NCBI GenBank assembly: GCA_902800525.1
Contig: CADCEV010000007.1
Coordinates: 1 to 64,000 of the forward strand
From: an uncultured Bacteroidales bacterium
GTDB lineage: Bacteria; Bacteroidota; Bacteroidia; Bacteroidales; Paludibacteraceae
DNA: 64,000 nt
Direction of reading: 5' to 3'
The position numbers and the translations under genes were made by a program. This document shows positions 36,301 to 43,107 of this stretch, in pieces. Numbering within the stretch: position 1 is the stretch's first letter; each line of letters opens with the position of its first letter. The notes below the pieces were generated by a model, which saw only the letters and a program-made list of their open reading frames with translations, was not told the DNA's origin and ran no database searches.

Positions 36301-39049
36301 GACCGCAATGGATCGGCAGGTCGCCGTCTGTGGTCTTACTATCCGCCTTAAAGGGGAAACCAACGTTGTTCACCACCGTACAGTGCTCAATATGGATATA
36401 CGCGCGGCCGTTGGCGGTAATGATACCGTGGTCCTCCACCACATCGTCGTGCATATCATAGTCGGCGGTGTTATTACGGATCACGCAGTTCTGCATCATC
36501 AACTCGGCAAAACACAATTCGCCGTCCGCCTTATTCCATTCTCCGTTCACATAAACCGCCGCGCCTTTCGGAGAGGTACAGTTGCTGATCACGCAGTTTC
36601 GGAGTTCGTTGCCCACCATGTGAATACGTTTCTCCGCAGGAGTGTTTGCGTTATTGAGCAGCAGACCACCGCCGGCAGCCACCAAGTTGGATTCATACAC
36701 ATCATGGGTGTTCGCGCCGGTAAGCGTAAAACCATCTACGATCGCGTGCTCCACGTTCACCATGGCGATGACGTGCGCAGAGTTATTCTGATAACCCGCC
36801 TCGCCTTCGATACCGGTGATGTTCGCCGTAATGATGGATTTATACTTACGCGGGTCACGCTCGGAGGTATCGGTGCTATCGAGGTGACTTGGATAACCGC
36901 CGTAAATACGCATGTGACTATCAATACGGAGCGCCGCCGTACGGATGTTCTTATCCAGGTAGTTACCCGGACCTACGGTAGTGACCGTTCCTTCTTTGAC
37001 GAGGTACTGCACATAGTCGTACCGCGTCAGCTCGCCGGTAGGCATACCTTTATCATCCAATGCCGGGATCATATAGTGGTGGTTACCTCCTTCGTCATCG
37101 ACCAGGTATTGACGAAAGAAAGAGATGGCTTCACCTAAGTCCTTGATAGGCACGCGCCAGGAGTCACCCTCCTTCGGTTGTTCCACGAAATTACCGTCTT
37201 CGTCATATACACCCTGACGGTTCGGGTCAATAAAGAGCGTAGGAATCCGATCTACTTCCGTACGTCCCTCATAGCCCTGCGGAGCAATCAGTTCATAGGT
37301 CAAAGCATCCGGTTTACGCACCAACGCACCGAGCGTGGACACCGGCTCAAACGGGTTCGATACAACGCCATAGTCCGTATGCGAATGACGCAACCATGGC
37401 GAAGCGTCATGCACCGTCTCGTTCGCTTGAACACCTTTCTGGTCCAAAGCGGAATAGGTGGTCAAGTGCCAGATACGCGGACCCGGAAGATCCACAGGAC
37501 GGACCTCCGTGATCACACCCGCTCCATAGAGATTAAGGCTATCCACCCGGCGATACCAGTTAAGCGGATCCACGGTCGGCTGGAAGAAACACGGGAAATG
37601 AATCGTAGCGTCCTTCACCGGCAGGTTGTTCCTGTCCAGAGAGAATACCACCTCTTTGCGAACACCCGTCCAATCGGTGATATCGTGGTTCATAAAGGCG
37701 GTGTGGAACACAAAGGTCTCGTAACCCTCTATTCCTGATTTCTGGCGCACCGAAGCAAACTGGATATCGTTATTCACATCGCACCGGTTGCCCCAGAACA
37801 CGGAGTTGAAGATCATACCGCAGTTTCGCACATAGATACCGCCGGTACGGCCGTGACGGCGACCATAATAAGTTACATCCGGACCGATACACTCGTTTCC
37901 GGTCACGGTACAGTGGTTGATCGTACCGCCTTCCGCCAGATAGATACCGCCACCTTCGGCGTTCGCCGTGTTATTATTGATCACGCAAGCCGTAGCAAAA
38001 GGCGAATAGTTCGCTATCGTATCGATTGCCGGAACGCCGGTCTCGGGGTATTCCTCCGGCTCATGGCTGATTACCAGACCACCGCCGCAACGAGCCGCAC
38101 AACTCTGGATATGGCTGTGACCGATCGAACCTTCATGGTCGATACATACACCGCCGCCATAGCCTTGATATACACCTACACCTACCGCCTGACAGGTGTG
38201 GATATAACAGAAATCAATATCGCCGCCGCCATCGACATACACACCGCCACCGCGCATCGTTGCATTGCATCGCTCGATGATACAGTTCTTCAGCAGCGAA
38301 TTGCCTACCATATACACACCGCCGCCGTATGCCGTGTGCTCGCGGAGGTTCGTGTTGTGCGATGAAGCATTTCCGCTCGATATAACGCATCCGTCCAAAG
38401 AGGCGGGATAAGTCAAAGGACGGTAGTGATCCTTGAGGAGATCGTCGCTTGCATCAAATTTGCCGTTCGTGGCGAACCATACCACGTGGAACGAATTGGC
38501 AGGGAAAGCCGTGTTGAATTTACCGCGAATGCTGTCGAAAGTAAAGGTAGGAGGTGCCGTCGAGTGGTTTCCCGACAAAACGGTCTTATATCGGAAATCC
38601 CACTGCGAGGCGATAGAGTCGCCGGAAACGGTACCGATACCCGATTGGTTCGCCCAGTTTTCGCTGCATTTCTTGCCGTTCGCCATGATGCGGTCACCCG
38701 GCTTAGCCTCCGGAGCTGCTGCATTAAAACCGCCATACACATGAATACCCGCGTAGATCTTGAACGCGGTATTCAACATCGAACCACCCGACGACTCTGT
38801 GGATTCGGTAGGAATATAGTTTCCGGAAGCGATATAAACCGAACCGGAACGGACACCGGGATTGGATTCCAAATAGTCTCGCAAACTGTTGATAGCGTCC
38901 TGGACACGGTTAAACGCCTTCTCCCAGGACCTACCGTCGTTATTATACGCTCCGTTCGGGTGAACGTAACGTATCGTATCCGACTGCGCGTACGTGCATA
39001 CGCACGCACACACGTACATTATTAATAATATATAGCGTTTGATTCTCAA
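24323..39049 (-). CDS. giant multi-module right-handed beta-helix surface protein (about 4,908 residues)
   Basis: TTG at 39049 is preferred because it gives a 22-residue signal peptide (RIKRYILLIMYVCACVCTYA). The in-frame sequence further upstream, open to 39145, is repeat-derived. The protein is a chain of about seven modules. Each opens with a line like YVxPxGxGxDGxSWxxA..LQxAID (counted from 39145, near residues 57, 635, 1155, 2185, 2677, 3508 and 4012). Each module continues with glycine-rich repeats such as GGGVYMVGNSLLKNCIIERC and GGGLYLKPFALVSGTIVKRN, typical of parallel beta-helices of the pectate lyase/PMP kind. Near residues 1380-1700 a jelly-roll-like insert interrupts the pattern. 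The last 100 residues resemble a secreted-protein C-terminal domain (TLYVRGIIPGDHVAIHTVSG). Probably a surface adhesin or glycan-binding fibre; enzyme activity cannot be inferred. It is last in the fimbrial operon. Three segments are encoded by translated short repeats or a palindrome. Confidence 0.85.
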   Translation of the reverse strand: MRIKRYILLIMYVCACVCTYAQSDTIRYVHPNGAYNNDGRSWEKAFNRVQDAINSLRDYLESNPGVRSGSVYIASGNYIPTESTESSGGSMLNTAFKIYAGIHVYGGFNAAAPEAKPGDRIMANGKKCSENWANQSGIGTVSGDSIASQWDFRYKTVLSGNHSTAPPTFTFDSIRGKFNTAFPANSFHVVWFATNGKFDASDDLLKDHYRPLTYPASLDGCVISSGNASSHNTNLREHTAYGGGVYMVGNSLLKNCIIERCNATMRGGGVYVDGGGDIDFCYIHTCQAVGVGVYQGYGGGVCIDHEGSIGHSHIQSCAARCGGGLVISHEPEEYPETGVPAIDTIANYSPFATACVINNNTANAEGGGIYLAEGGTINHCTVTGNECIGPDVTYYGRRHGRTGGIYVRNCGMIFNSVFWGNRCDVNNDIQFASVRQKSGIEGYETFVFHTAFMNHDITDWTGVRKEVVFSLDRNNLPVKDATIHFPCFFQPTVDPLNWYRRVDSLNLYGAGVITEVRPVDLPGPRIWHLTTYSALDQKGVQANETVHDASPWLRHSHTDYGVVSNPFEPVSTLGALVRKPDALTYELIAPQGYEGRTEVDRIPTLFIDPNRQGVYDEDGNFVEQPKEGDSWRVPIKDLGEAISFFRQYLVDDEGGNHHYMIPALDDKGMPTGELTRYDYVQYLVKEGTVTTVGPGNYLDKNIRTAALRIDSHMRIYGGYPSHLDSTDTSERDPRKYKSIITANITGIEGEAGYQNNSAHVIAMVNVEHAIVDGFTLTGANTHDVYESNLVAAGGGLLLNNANTPAEKRIHMVGNELRNCVISNCTSPKGAAVYVNGEWNKADGELCFAELMMQNCVIRNNTADYDMHDDVVEDHGIITANGRAYIHIEHCTVVNNVGFPFKADSKTTDGDLPIHCGHPEHSSYAPFHGYIRVDNSLIFCNGDRVLDNRGDLGELAQVMSVNADGQDYVFGKWNMFDADLRLHKLDDHHQPRGFFANDFAVPDTTHFMPNGVSSHFAADIFDVPADSLSRANRCVFTRVSTDPNYPTFVNPSRNVGHSPTGDKPLYGGVVAYAPLTTNPCVNAAHPDDYTEADNYDRSDNLPRDRGGAPDIGAIENSDLPAAGSVIYVTPEGAGKRDGSSWDNAIAGNTVYRLYNAPAADGDSVDIASNARLINQSTGEPVLTTDNRYCGGYARKYEYTMSQDVTRSTTTTMERHIYVGGDSDRIDTISTGTPSTAQTKGSLYTDGLFWDGYDPSLAVNVDYPYGEMSGASRAVFRASDNFSPIDDNNTDIITVDRNNARNAINSGQIIIRNERKENYVSGLQYAVEQASILNKTIHEDSVQVWVGAGKYTDYKGFVMRDSVRVLGGFPAGKFQAPGMNERRALMSDVVAIPKSRENRDLDPKDYESILQISDINPKSSNTAINTAAIKFYDNGPSIKWQFTKNIDDTLTHFTDTYYRWEATGKSDVSTTYIRYPDMLKGATNVFDKNTNRHKTDKTGANGSPAGGWVWASSEKYVYQYWGDQGGGNNSWEMVYANRTNNVDWNSFMFNGDRDVLSAEGVVLGTVPRGMELTGAMSKMTVWQTMKNVPAGYYQLEIDLAAFYRQTGNGNGYDVEDENTGVTFYIIGANGDTLAERPIFVKNTSTPYKLRRYEFSFVQEVTGDLTIQLKSAPGTKTTDPEGLNTPMLTISDNPNRREVMMANVNLFSIIDPTAGEYVLDYTNTYDVSSGKSINIKATKTNPWRDVTRTILRKRVLTMPDVTNPVYGAGLGIPKNRGVNKLGDDLAHAERVIKESRKSNNKYAKINDPNYKEYNEVYWDGFTIRHGFIYDQCLAHGGGAGVNMYEGCHLVNCIVTDNWAGAMCMKGGGVFCDGSNSTIENCFILNNTSTKGSGNKSGTDFAQDQEFAGGLFLYEGTCFNTLIANNYAHGFGGGLGLCVGKFYNNTVAYNHGEFVNKNSGNKQVGGLRIASGAASSILFANSILYGNNGLAIDMTETSDYAPFLNCYIQSADAITKGAITHAINTTGSGNYGVGNTFHNGQAAGAATTPFGADVNRSGVYTDSARIMNDFALRQVSGVHCVNSGTEDFAGALEEALEKATIKAIPEAKRAEYRAAVAGVELPANDVVYAKRVQDCQVDIGAYEFNAAYSIKPDTTTHPGHAIFYIAYDSPGGDASASAPENAACHQKLQQVLDAAGRYKYTLMTSTYYNKGTEGVYAADQPNKHWTVEVWMQGDSAMSTESDSYSDPYTPTRSTKHNVPGYQDNTLDYSFIIPHGIQVKGGYKPGYFHYEKNGEEVPAGTDGAQIVDDRDPLTYRTVLSGFVISSTGASGQTFHVVTFTNNLYDADEMLFTYIDGGDVKPYRDQLSVLTEEKDRAVLDGLFIEDGYANSPDPEDQIGGGAVVPEYAHIRNCVVQDNQAMGKGGGLYLKPFALVSGTIVKRNSANTGGGIYVEKPASLNVDSLARIYISTICHNTATASAGGMWFDNTYVRVNSSVLWHNSASDNANVSGLFTRSDANTEYPFNFCAVESRRLEGQGNLELSPSETEGVRWDRDDPFNAILYYPIEMSSTLARAGMTYTEWYKAMEKYPTLDSIDIAGVSRTKWNSDGSQRGFAWTTDTLVTKNNDMIEIGARAINKNYAINVDEKYVMRRLYVMHTDLINSEAARALQDNQLNNDTANMYRQMGSCILNPFHRPGDAFDYIIAARKADPEKYRNMVFEVYIEAGTYYPYHNAYGEQGQVRNNTFLIPEGIYVIGGVDSRPEDHHYGQEGYYDIFTGERYGTASDVDVRVKLADRNTVYTINSAPIDSIRLRDDRHRPMRDNNLNSVIEPWELERQTIFSGNAVSGEDFTHVYHVITMHADSNFVGPQPRKYRHVNPSYNKANPVPGVPMLIDPIPFDQPELFKDECDLSILGRTTEFDGIQITGGYANHLDRQDTVRHHYVKKTYFRGGGIFVDGNWTESFDAPDAVVPNVTEPAAYNIPIVVENCLFTNNMAGNGGGLYSNGGIYMYGCHFTQNYSQGPMTPLDQEFIPWTAGGCIATNAVCDVSNTLFDNNEARRGLYPITVTGDEYIPNADARQGFGGVLSVAVQSRLRAVNCHFMKNKSVAYPSIYNFWANDRYNDPDSMQYAFNCIFWGNEVFEVDRLDELEHEVSPTEETINAFNNNYKGSRKNVFHYDPADMDRYERLFQEYDNLYTEYAAAGDTFNVKVTDKLTELRALGDSIEGLYFCSYRKGYGPSSMKPSADGYLLTRDEQRAFVDPRKKDVQRRPKDGSYVEAYDNLFSYVHGNNNVLINRVNTATDGPNFKQPTYVAGIDGYMQNADWLLARMNHTTDQGWGHLKQTVERGISYYITRYTGNTRFETEDEAKQYLKDTYGYDKDTLTKWSVYPVRGLPVAQFDSAHLQPAVGAMYNFYARRYGAFMSGVNPPLPIMDQYYMSYTRSISDEDATGNMERISRHPKFGETDVYIDIGVYEYQYVQLDIKGQEIDTMWVATKAKDPIRHDGLTWETPTTDLQTAIDMLMASHNNHDKYICFMGDDEGTFLPQNVIDNRRAFIITSNTLAPILPDSAESDFDYGVNSLNFLGGYSYDVKGAPRDPQAHPVIIEMPNAGTESQRNQLFVVEDMTRQLVQVNWQGEYTTHDSVVIPVSFDGITFINPYSTKGAVETGLNNLGGLMSKKGGVAIYYRWQRRYEGEDGAYSPNFNQVLYPDSALVNGRKVTLPKLTISNCIFMDNGARTPILEERSPAVRIDHGGGSSLIVNSLFHSNAGAAIYAKTYDKVEGANDLAKVPNDVVIVNSTFALNDGHIRLESENSEIHNSIIWLDDLAHDTLVQLQLDTTDQWDKTTNREKPGIAGRVTHNAIWGCFMQDEKDPYGNDSLVTSNNDIYGGPGFVMPIVTATTSEQRRERSFRLNPSLITINKADSSVYRNRVFFRQYPDETATEHYWRRSNGFKAYTIPSVMNDSDLASKPRYSGDGMDRGAYECLAQLQRVLYVQPDMPAFSAGDGSSWAHPFGQGQLQNAIDAAAVYTYLRSANPSRETRKAYVFVKGSYESQEHIHLVARDGVFVYGSLPSGFNDTVALNEETKEFTNAECRRFVNYVRAASTGVASPNATPTRIHSVHIAGDEFETGFLLDGFEISSPNMTAESPAIILDNELSAVRNCVIRDKKSTNTAIAEVNRGLLYNCLFFNDSADAVVRVGANGLALNNTIVADSADITPMDLSSAREGAAQNNITFNSQLSTINYFAPYLSSAAPHDLPDYMTDDEALAYQLHEHSPLINSGVSDAALPAIFNTYKADSTIVFNCDRDILGNPRVIGAAVDKGAFETWRIAPNTTQILTAITNREGSGGVEAEKPRAFLNNYGGNVYPHAGSVVYILDSAIMAMQYEDVDFRNFNNDSIILRPGYVLLRSGASFYGNGHKVQFGYVAAEKRFTNQRYSMTAFPFRYSTADITTTSYDAEKDSFTYQLSGVRFDTYQYAGAARSVKDYVFKTDSSALWRPVDTLNRTANDGYLMDFGSVVDTVLRFTAFSPDQGHYVYTETGDDKSVFLTQYDHNTAGLGSNLNFTRQEDMGWNMKGLPWLVSNYRTDTILWAGNFLRQMYIPHVLYMMDGSANYPIDGDRVYTVRSWDRGATLSMGSAFLTQTATTSDREEVIFHLPLSGRNERIARPLLELAPAPVVTRAPARENSQLSILNYQFSNDLLTFLPDPEADKSVQYTYGRDGVKWIASMETPQVYLMDSKRLSRISYLGAAPTDVDIPLGAYIPASQTTNRYLFRLPEKEAFVPYLNRLSSDPFTPSERAAEGVIWLIDYAYNRFINLMEEDYEVELNPGENNHRFAIRIGAFPKANKEGKRQYIVYASQGTLYVRGIIPGDHVAIHTVSGQLIKSFTSSGYEFNMPVDDHIGYIVQVNDTAHKALNH
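24676..24710. repeat. palindromic element inside the beta-helix gene
   Basis: Contains CCCTCT-C-AGAGGG and is read in frame as SDPFTPSERAAEG, between segments of normal composition near the C-terminus. Confidence 0.55.
24985..25024. repeat. translated short tandem repeat in the beta-helix gene
   Basis: Three to four units of TTGAGAATTGATAA type, read on the minus strand as ENSQLSILNYQFSN, inserted in a linker before the C-terminal part. Confidence 0.85.
26341..26375. repeat. second translated short tandem repeat in the beta-helix gene
   Basis: AGTTGATAGT and AGTTGAAAGT units read as ITFNSQLSTINYF, between beta-helix module 7 and the next strand. Confidence 0.85.
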
Positions 39050-39180
39050 TTTTCTGTCCTCAATTATCAATTTTTTCGCCCCTCTTTCGCGGGTCCGCCG
39101 CGGGTATTTCGCGGGTCTTTCGGGATCCCGATTGTCAATTATCAATTGTCAATTATCAACTATCAATTGTCAACTGTTAT
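39047..39180. repeat. repeat-rich junction between the lipoprotein and beta-helix genes
   Basis: At least six units of CAATTATCAA, CAATTGTCAA or CAACTATCAA at 39131-39176, and two more near 39047-39070. The cluster contains the stop codon of the upstream lipoprotein gene (end ITVDN) and the TTG start of the giant gene. Between them lies a short C/G-rich palindromic piece (39078-39128). Confidence 0.8.
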
Positions 39181-40221
39181 TTCCTCCCCTGTTCCCGGAT
39201 CCAATGCATCATTCAAATTAAATGTTGCCCGTAGCCAGGGTACGAAGGGCGAAGATGTATCTACTTGCAAATATATGGTGCGGTTGTGGTATCCGCTGCC
39301 ATTGGTTGCCATCTGCATTTGTAGCGGGTAATACCCCGGTTTAGCGGTCGTAGTATAGGGGATGGTGTAGAAGTACGACCGGCCTTCCCACCATAGTCCT
39401 TCGTTCGAAGGCGTTACAATATGCCGGGTCGTGGACGGGGTGCTTTTGTCGGCTAACACGTTCTCCATCGGCTTAAAGCAATACGCCATACCGTTAAACA
39501 AATGACACGCGTCCATATAGGTCAGCCGTACCGCCGCAGATGGATCCTCCTTGTTGATGCGTTTGTTCTCCGCCACGCGCCATTTCAAATCCACTTTCGC
39601 GGCTACGTGGTAAAGGATAAGATCCAAACGGTATATATGCCCCGTAGAACAATCGAATACGCAATAATAGTCGCCGCCACGCTCGAAATTATACGGGGTG
39701 GAATAGATATCTTGCAGGCTCTCCTGAATACTATCCGCCGTGTTAAATTGCCAATTTAATAGTTTCTCCATAGTGTCGATACTGCCTATGGGGGAACTAA
39801 AGGTCAGTTTTTTTCTGCTACAGATAGCGTACACCCGACCTTGCGGTGTTTCTCCCTCTAATAAAAATTGTACCGGTTCGGTATATCGGTATATACTGTC
39901 CGCGCGCGTAGGATTAAAACCGAAATAGTTGGTCTTCTTCCATGCCTCCTCGTTGAGCGATATCTCTGCTCTTCTCCATACAGACCATTCGCCTCCCTCT
40001 TGTTTCATCACCACGATATAGGCATACTTGGGCAGTTCGAAATTCTCCGTCATTCCCGGGTCGCCGATGATCCGATTAGTGGAAGGGGAAAAATTCTCCG
40101 GCATTGGCAGACAGAGATTGATCTGCAAAGTGCCCTGCCGCACCGGCTCATTAGGCTGACAGCTCACCAAAAGAAACAAGCCTAAAATAATATATAACGC
40201 TTTCTTATAACTCCACATCAT
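39163..40221 (-). CDS. lipoprotein of the fimbrial operon
   Basis: A 352-residue product with a lipoprotein signal (LGLFLLVSC, cysteine 21). The rest is beta-rich with no catalytic motif: LQINLCLPMPENF after the lipobox, then a mid-section HIYRLDLILYHVAAKVDLKW, which resembles the HxAAKV strand of FimB/fimbrillin-type folds. Its first 17 nt overlap the end of the FimB-like gene, so translation is coupled, and its last codons come from the short tandem repeat. It is probably an accessory fimbrial or anchor subunit on the outer membrane. No named family is recognised with certainty. Confidence 0.75.
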   Translation of the reverse strand: MMWSYKKALYIILGLFLLVSCQPNEPVRQGTLQINLCLPMPENFSPSTNRIIGDPGMTENFELPKYAYIVVMKQEGGEWSVWRRAEISLNEEAWKKTNYFGFNPTRADSIYRYTEPVQFLLEGETPQGRVYAICSRKKLTFSSPIGSIDTMEKLLNWQFNTADSIQESLQDIYSTPYNFERGGDYYCVFDCSTGHIYRLDLILYHVAAKVDLKWRVAENKRINKEDPSAAVRLTYMDACHLFNGMAYCFKPMENVLADKSTPSTTRHIVTPSNEGLWWEGRSYFYTIPYTTTAKPGYYPLQMQMATNGSGYHNRTIYLQVDTSSPFVPWLRATFNLNDALDPGTGEEITVDN

Positions 40222-41221
40222 GCGATCCTCCGTCTTTCCAATCCAGCGTTACCGTAGCGCCTACTTCTGACGAACCCTCGTCGGGTTCCAATTCGCCTTT
40301 AGGTCCCATCTTCAGCTTGATGATCCGCAGCGTACCCGCCTCCAACGCGTCTTTTATCGTGAGCGTGGTATTGGTATGCCGGTTTTCCGTCAGCGTGGAG
40401 ACGAAATCCAAAGTCCAAGGTATATCGTCGCGCGTCGGCATGCCTACCGTAGCGTAACAGGCATAACGCGCATCAATAACCGTATCTCCTTCTTGAATGC
40501 CCTTGCGCACAGGAGCCGCACTCGGTACCTTGACCTGTACTTCCTCTAAACCAAACGAACGAGAGGAGGTATGGTCAAAAATACTGTCATATACCGAGAG
40601 GCCGCAGGCGCCTCCGTTCATCTTGCCGCGAATAGATACTAACTCATCGCAATAAGTCGTATCGATCACGAGCGCCACCACAGCGGTTGCCATATAGAGG
40701 TGTACATCGAATCTCCGTACGCTGTCGCTGACCTGCATCGGGAGACGGGCGGTGAACACACCCGTATTTAGACTTGGTATCTCCGCGCCTTCGTTCACGC
40801 GGACCTGAGCTGTGGCAGAATGATCGTCGCCCCGGAGATACATCCCGTGGTTGTCATCTATATTGGCCACCGCGAGATGCATATAGTTCTCCTGGGGAAG
40901 CACGATCGTGTAACTCTTCTGGTTCGCATTGATTACCTCGCTCACGCTGTAGCGGAGTTGGTCTGTACCCCATGAGTAAAAACGGAGGTCGATATCCTTT
41001 GCTTTATCCGAGAAGATTGGCGACAGCCATTGTCCCAGCGCGTTACGCACCGGGACCTCTACCTCGGTCGTTAACTCCGCCTGAAGCTGCAACGATAATT
41101 CCGTATGCAACTCCACTTGGTAGGTAATGACCAATTCTTCGCCGCACACGCTCAGATCATCATCGATCAGAGCGCATGCCGCGAAGAAAAGAGGAATTAG
41201 TATGACTGTCAGCCGTTTCAA
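40205..41221 (-). CDS. FimB/Mfa2-like fimbrial anchor lipoprotein
   Basis: The 338-residue product has the lipobox cysteine at 16 (LFFAAC). The stretch after it, ALIDDDLSVCGEELVITYQV, is typical of the FimB/Mfa2 family, which caps and anchors fimbriae at the outer membrane and limits their length. Further family-like features are HLAVANIDDN near residue 120 and FDVHLYMATAVVALVIDTTY near 180. The end VTLDWKDGGSHDVEL is the usual last strand. It follows the fimbrillin-like gene by 21 nt and overlaps the next lipoprotein gene by 17 nt. Confidence 0.85.
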   Translation of the reverse strand: MKRLTVILIPLFFAACALIDDDLSVCGEELVITYQVELHTELSLQLQAELTTEVEVPVRNALGQWLSPIFSDKAKDIDLRFYSWGTDQLRYSVSEVINANQKSYTIVLPQENYMHLAVANIDDNHGMYLRGDDHSATAQVRVNEGAEIPSLNTGVFTARLPMQVSDSVRRFDVHLYMATAVVALVIDTTYCDELVSIRGKMNGGACGLSVYDSIFDHTSSRSFGLEEVQVKVPSAAPVRKGIQEGDTVIDARYACYATVGMPTRDDIPWTLDFVSTLTENRHTNTTLTIKDALEAGTLRIIKLKMGPKGELEPDEGSSEVGATVTLDWKDGGSHDVEL

Positions 41222-41242
41222 GTGATTTTGTGTGTGCTATTT

Positions 41243-43051
41243 TTATTCAATGTTAATGTCATAAGTATGACCGGCTTGCCATGTCAGGTCAACCGACATA
41301 CCGATCTCCAATTGCGGAGCTTTCAGATCAGGAATTGTGCTGTATGCTTTCTTGAGCGAGTTGATATTGAAACGCGCTGTAGTAGTATAGTCCTGTTTGA
41401 AGACTTTGTGCTCGAGACCCTCTTCAGTAGCATTCACTGCTTCGAGGGTACCTACGATATAGAAACGTGCGCCGGTAGGAATCAGTTGGTTATTAACGCC
41501 GTAGAAATCTTCACCGGTATTGATAAACTCAAGAGCTACATTCACATCGCATCCATGGGCTCCGTCGTCCGTTTTGGTCTCTAATACCAAAGTAGAGTTA
41601 GCGGCACTATATGAGGATGCGTGTTGTACTGCGTTAATAGCAGGATCCATTACCGTATCGTAAATGGTATATACAGCCGATCCATCAAGCGGAGTGAAGT
41701 CGAAACCTACGTTTCTCTGACCGCCTACCAACACTGCCTTCATAGGATAACCGACTCCGGGGAAAGCAACGGCCAATCCATGTTCAGGGTCAGCAGTAGA
41801 AGGATCAGCGGGATCATTACCCTTAATAGTACCTGTTTTGAACTTTACTTGAACATCCAAACGAGCTACTGCATACTGAATCGTATCAATCAAAGCGATG
41901 GATTTGGTCGTGGAAGTAACAGAACCGTCTGCTAAGCCGTAGCTGTCTATCACGGATTTCCAGTTAGGTTTGCTGGCCAACGCTTCCAATTTTTTGGTAT
42001 TGGCAGTTCTGATCTTCGTGTTGGAGAAATACCACAATTGTGCCGGATATACGTACCTCTGCAAGTCTGCCGGATCCAAAGCACCATAAGCGTGAGCGCC
42101 GCTTCCGCCGAATGCACCTTCTGTGTACGCGGTAGATACAGCTCCTACAGGGATGTTATATACCTGCGGGAAGTTCTGCAATTCGGAAACAAGTTTCACC
42201 TTCGCGCTTGCACCCGTTCCGTCCAATGTAGCATAAGTATCATCAAGAATAGCTTTGCGGATAGCTTTCGCCAAAGAGTCAGTACTGATATCCAACGTGT
42301 GATACAAATCAGTCAACATGCGCTCAACGCCATACGTGCTGAGGGTGGTCAGCTGCGAATAGGCAACGAACATGTTGTAATAACCTTCGTTTTGCAATGC
42401 AGTGATGTTTTTCCATGCAGCTTCACCATACAAAGTATCATGTGCATTGGCGATACCAGTCAGATAGGTATTGAATTTTCCGGCTTTAGTTAATACTTCC
42501 GATGCATTGGTGCAACACGGTTGCAGCGAGAATTCAAACGACGATGGCTCACCGGTCAGTGTTCCGGCTGCTAAAGAACCAATTTCGAAAAGATCAGAGG
42601 AGGTCTTTCCCGATACACCATAGAACAAGAATGAACCGGTACCCATCGGCACTTGTTTATCTGCATATACTTTACCACGGTTTCCACCTACTCCCACGTC
42701 GCCTGAAAAATCACCGAGATCAATGTTTGCACCATGACGTTTGGATGCAGAGGTAGCTTTTGCTTTCTCAGCAAACGGGATCAGTACAATACTGTTCATT
42801 CCGTTAGCAGCAAACTGAGTTGCAACAGGAGTTGAAGCTCCATTCTCAACACCCGATTGAACGGTACGACCCGGCATCTTGTTAACACCGCCTACTTGAG
42901 TAGGAAGAGAAATGGCAATATCGGTAGTTACTTTCGGTACTACCTTGTTCGGCTCATTCTGACCTTCTTTCTTACAGCCGGTCAGAGCCACTAAGCTTGC
43001 CAGCATCGCTGTGCAAGCCAAAAACGAAATCTTTTTCATACGATTTTTCAT
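41243..43051 (-). CDS. fimbrillin-like lipoprotein (probable major or minor fimbrial subunit)
   Basis: A 602-residue lipoprotein (ASLVALTGC, cysteine 26). In Bacteroidales fimbriae the subunits are exported as lipoproteins, cut by an arginine-specific protease and joined by strand exchange. Here basic sites lie near the N-terminus (for example PGRTVQSG around residue 62). The C-terminal segment LEIGMSVDLTWQAGHTYDIN is typical of fimbrillin-type proteins, as is the strand YAVARLDVQVKFKTG. An alternative start four codons in (MKKISF) is equally good. It is the second gene of the operon started by the DUF3575 gene. Its size is larger than common FimA-type pilins (about 380 residues), which may favour a tip or accessory role. 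Confidence 0.75.
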   Translation of the reverse strand: MKNRMKKISFLACTAMLASLVALTGCKKEGQNEPNKVVPKVTTDIAISLPTQVGGVNKMPGRTVQSGVENGASTPVATQFAANGMNSIVLIPFAEKAKATSASKRHGANIDLGDFSGDVGVGGNRGKVYADKQVPMGTGSFLFYGVSGKTSSDLFEIGSLAAGTLTGEPSSFEFSLQPCCTNASEVLTKAGKFNTYLTGIANAHDTLYGEAAWKNITALQNEGYYNMFVAYSQLTTLSTYGVERMLTDLYHTLDISTDSLAKAIRKAILDDTYATLDGTGASAKVKLVSELQNFPQVYNIPVGAVSTAYTEGAFGGSGAHAYGALDPADLQRYVYPAQLWYFSNTKIRTANTKKLEALASKPNWKSVIDSYGLADGSVTSTTKSIALIDTIQYAVARLDVQVKFKTGTIKGNDPADPSTADPEHGLAVAFPGVGYPMKAVLVGGQRNVGFDFTPLDGSAVYTIYDTVMDPAINAVQHASSYSAANSTLVLETKTDDGAHGCDVNVALEFINTGEDFYGVNNQLIPTGARFYIVGTLEAVNATEEGLEHKVFKQDYTTTARFNINSLKKAYSTIPDLKAPQLEIGMSVDLTWQAGHTYDINIE

Positions 43052-43107
43052 TTTTTAATTAATAATTCAGTTAATTTTGTTTGGTTTTTGTTTGTTAATA
43101 TGTTTGT

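Noticed and set aside
24323..39049. Pectate lyase or other polysaccharide lyase activity for the giant protein
   Set aside because: Only beta-helix architecture is visible; no catalytic residue pattern could be identified.
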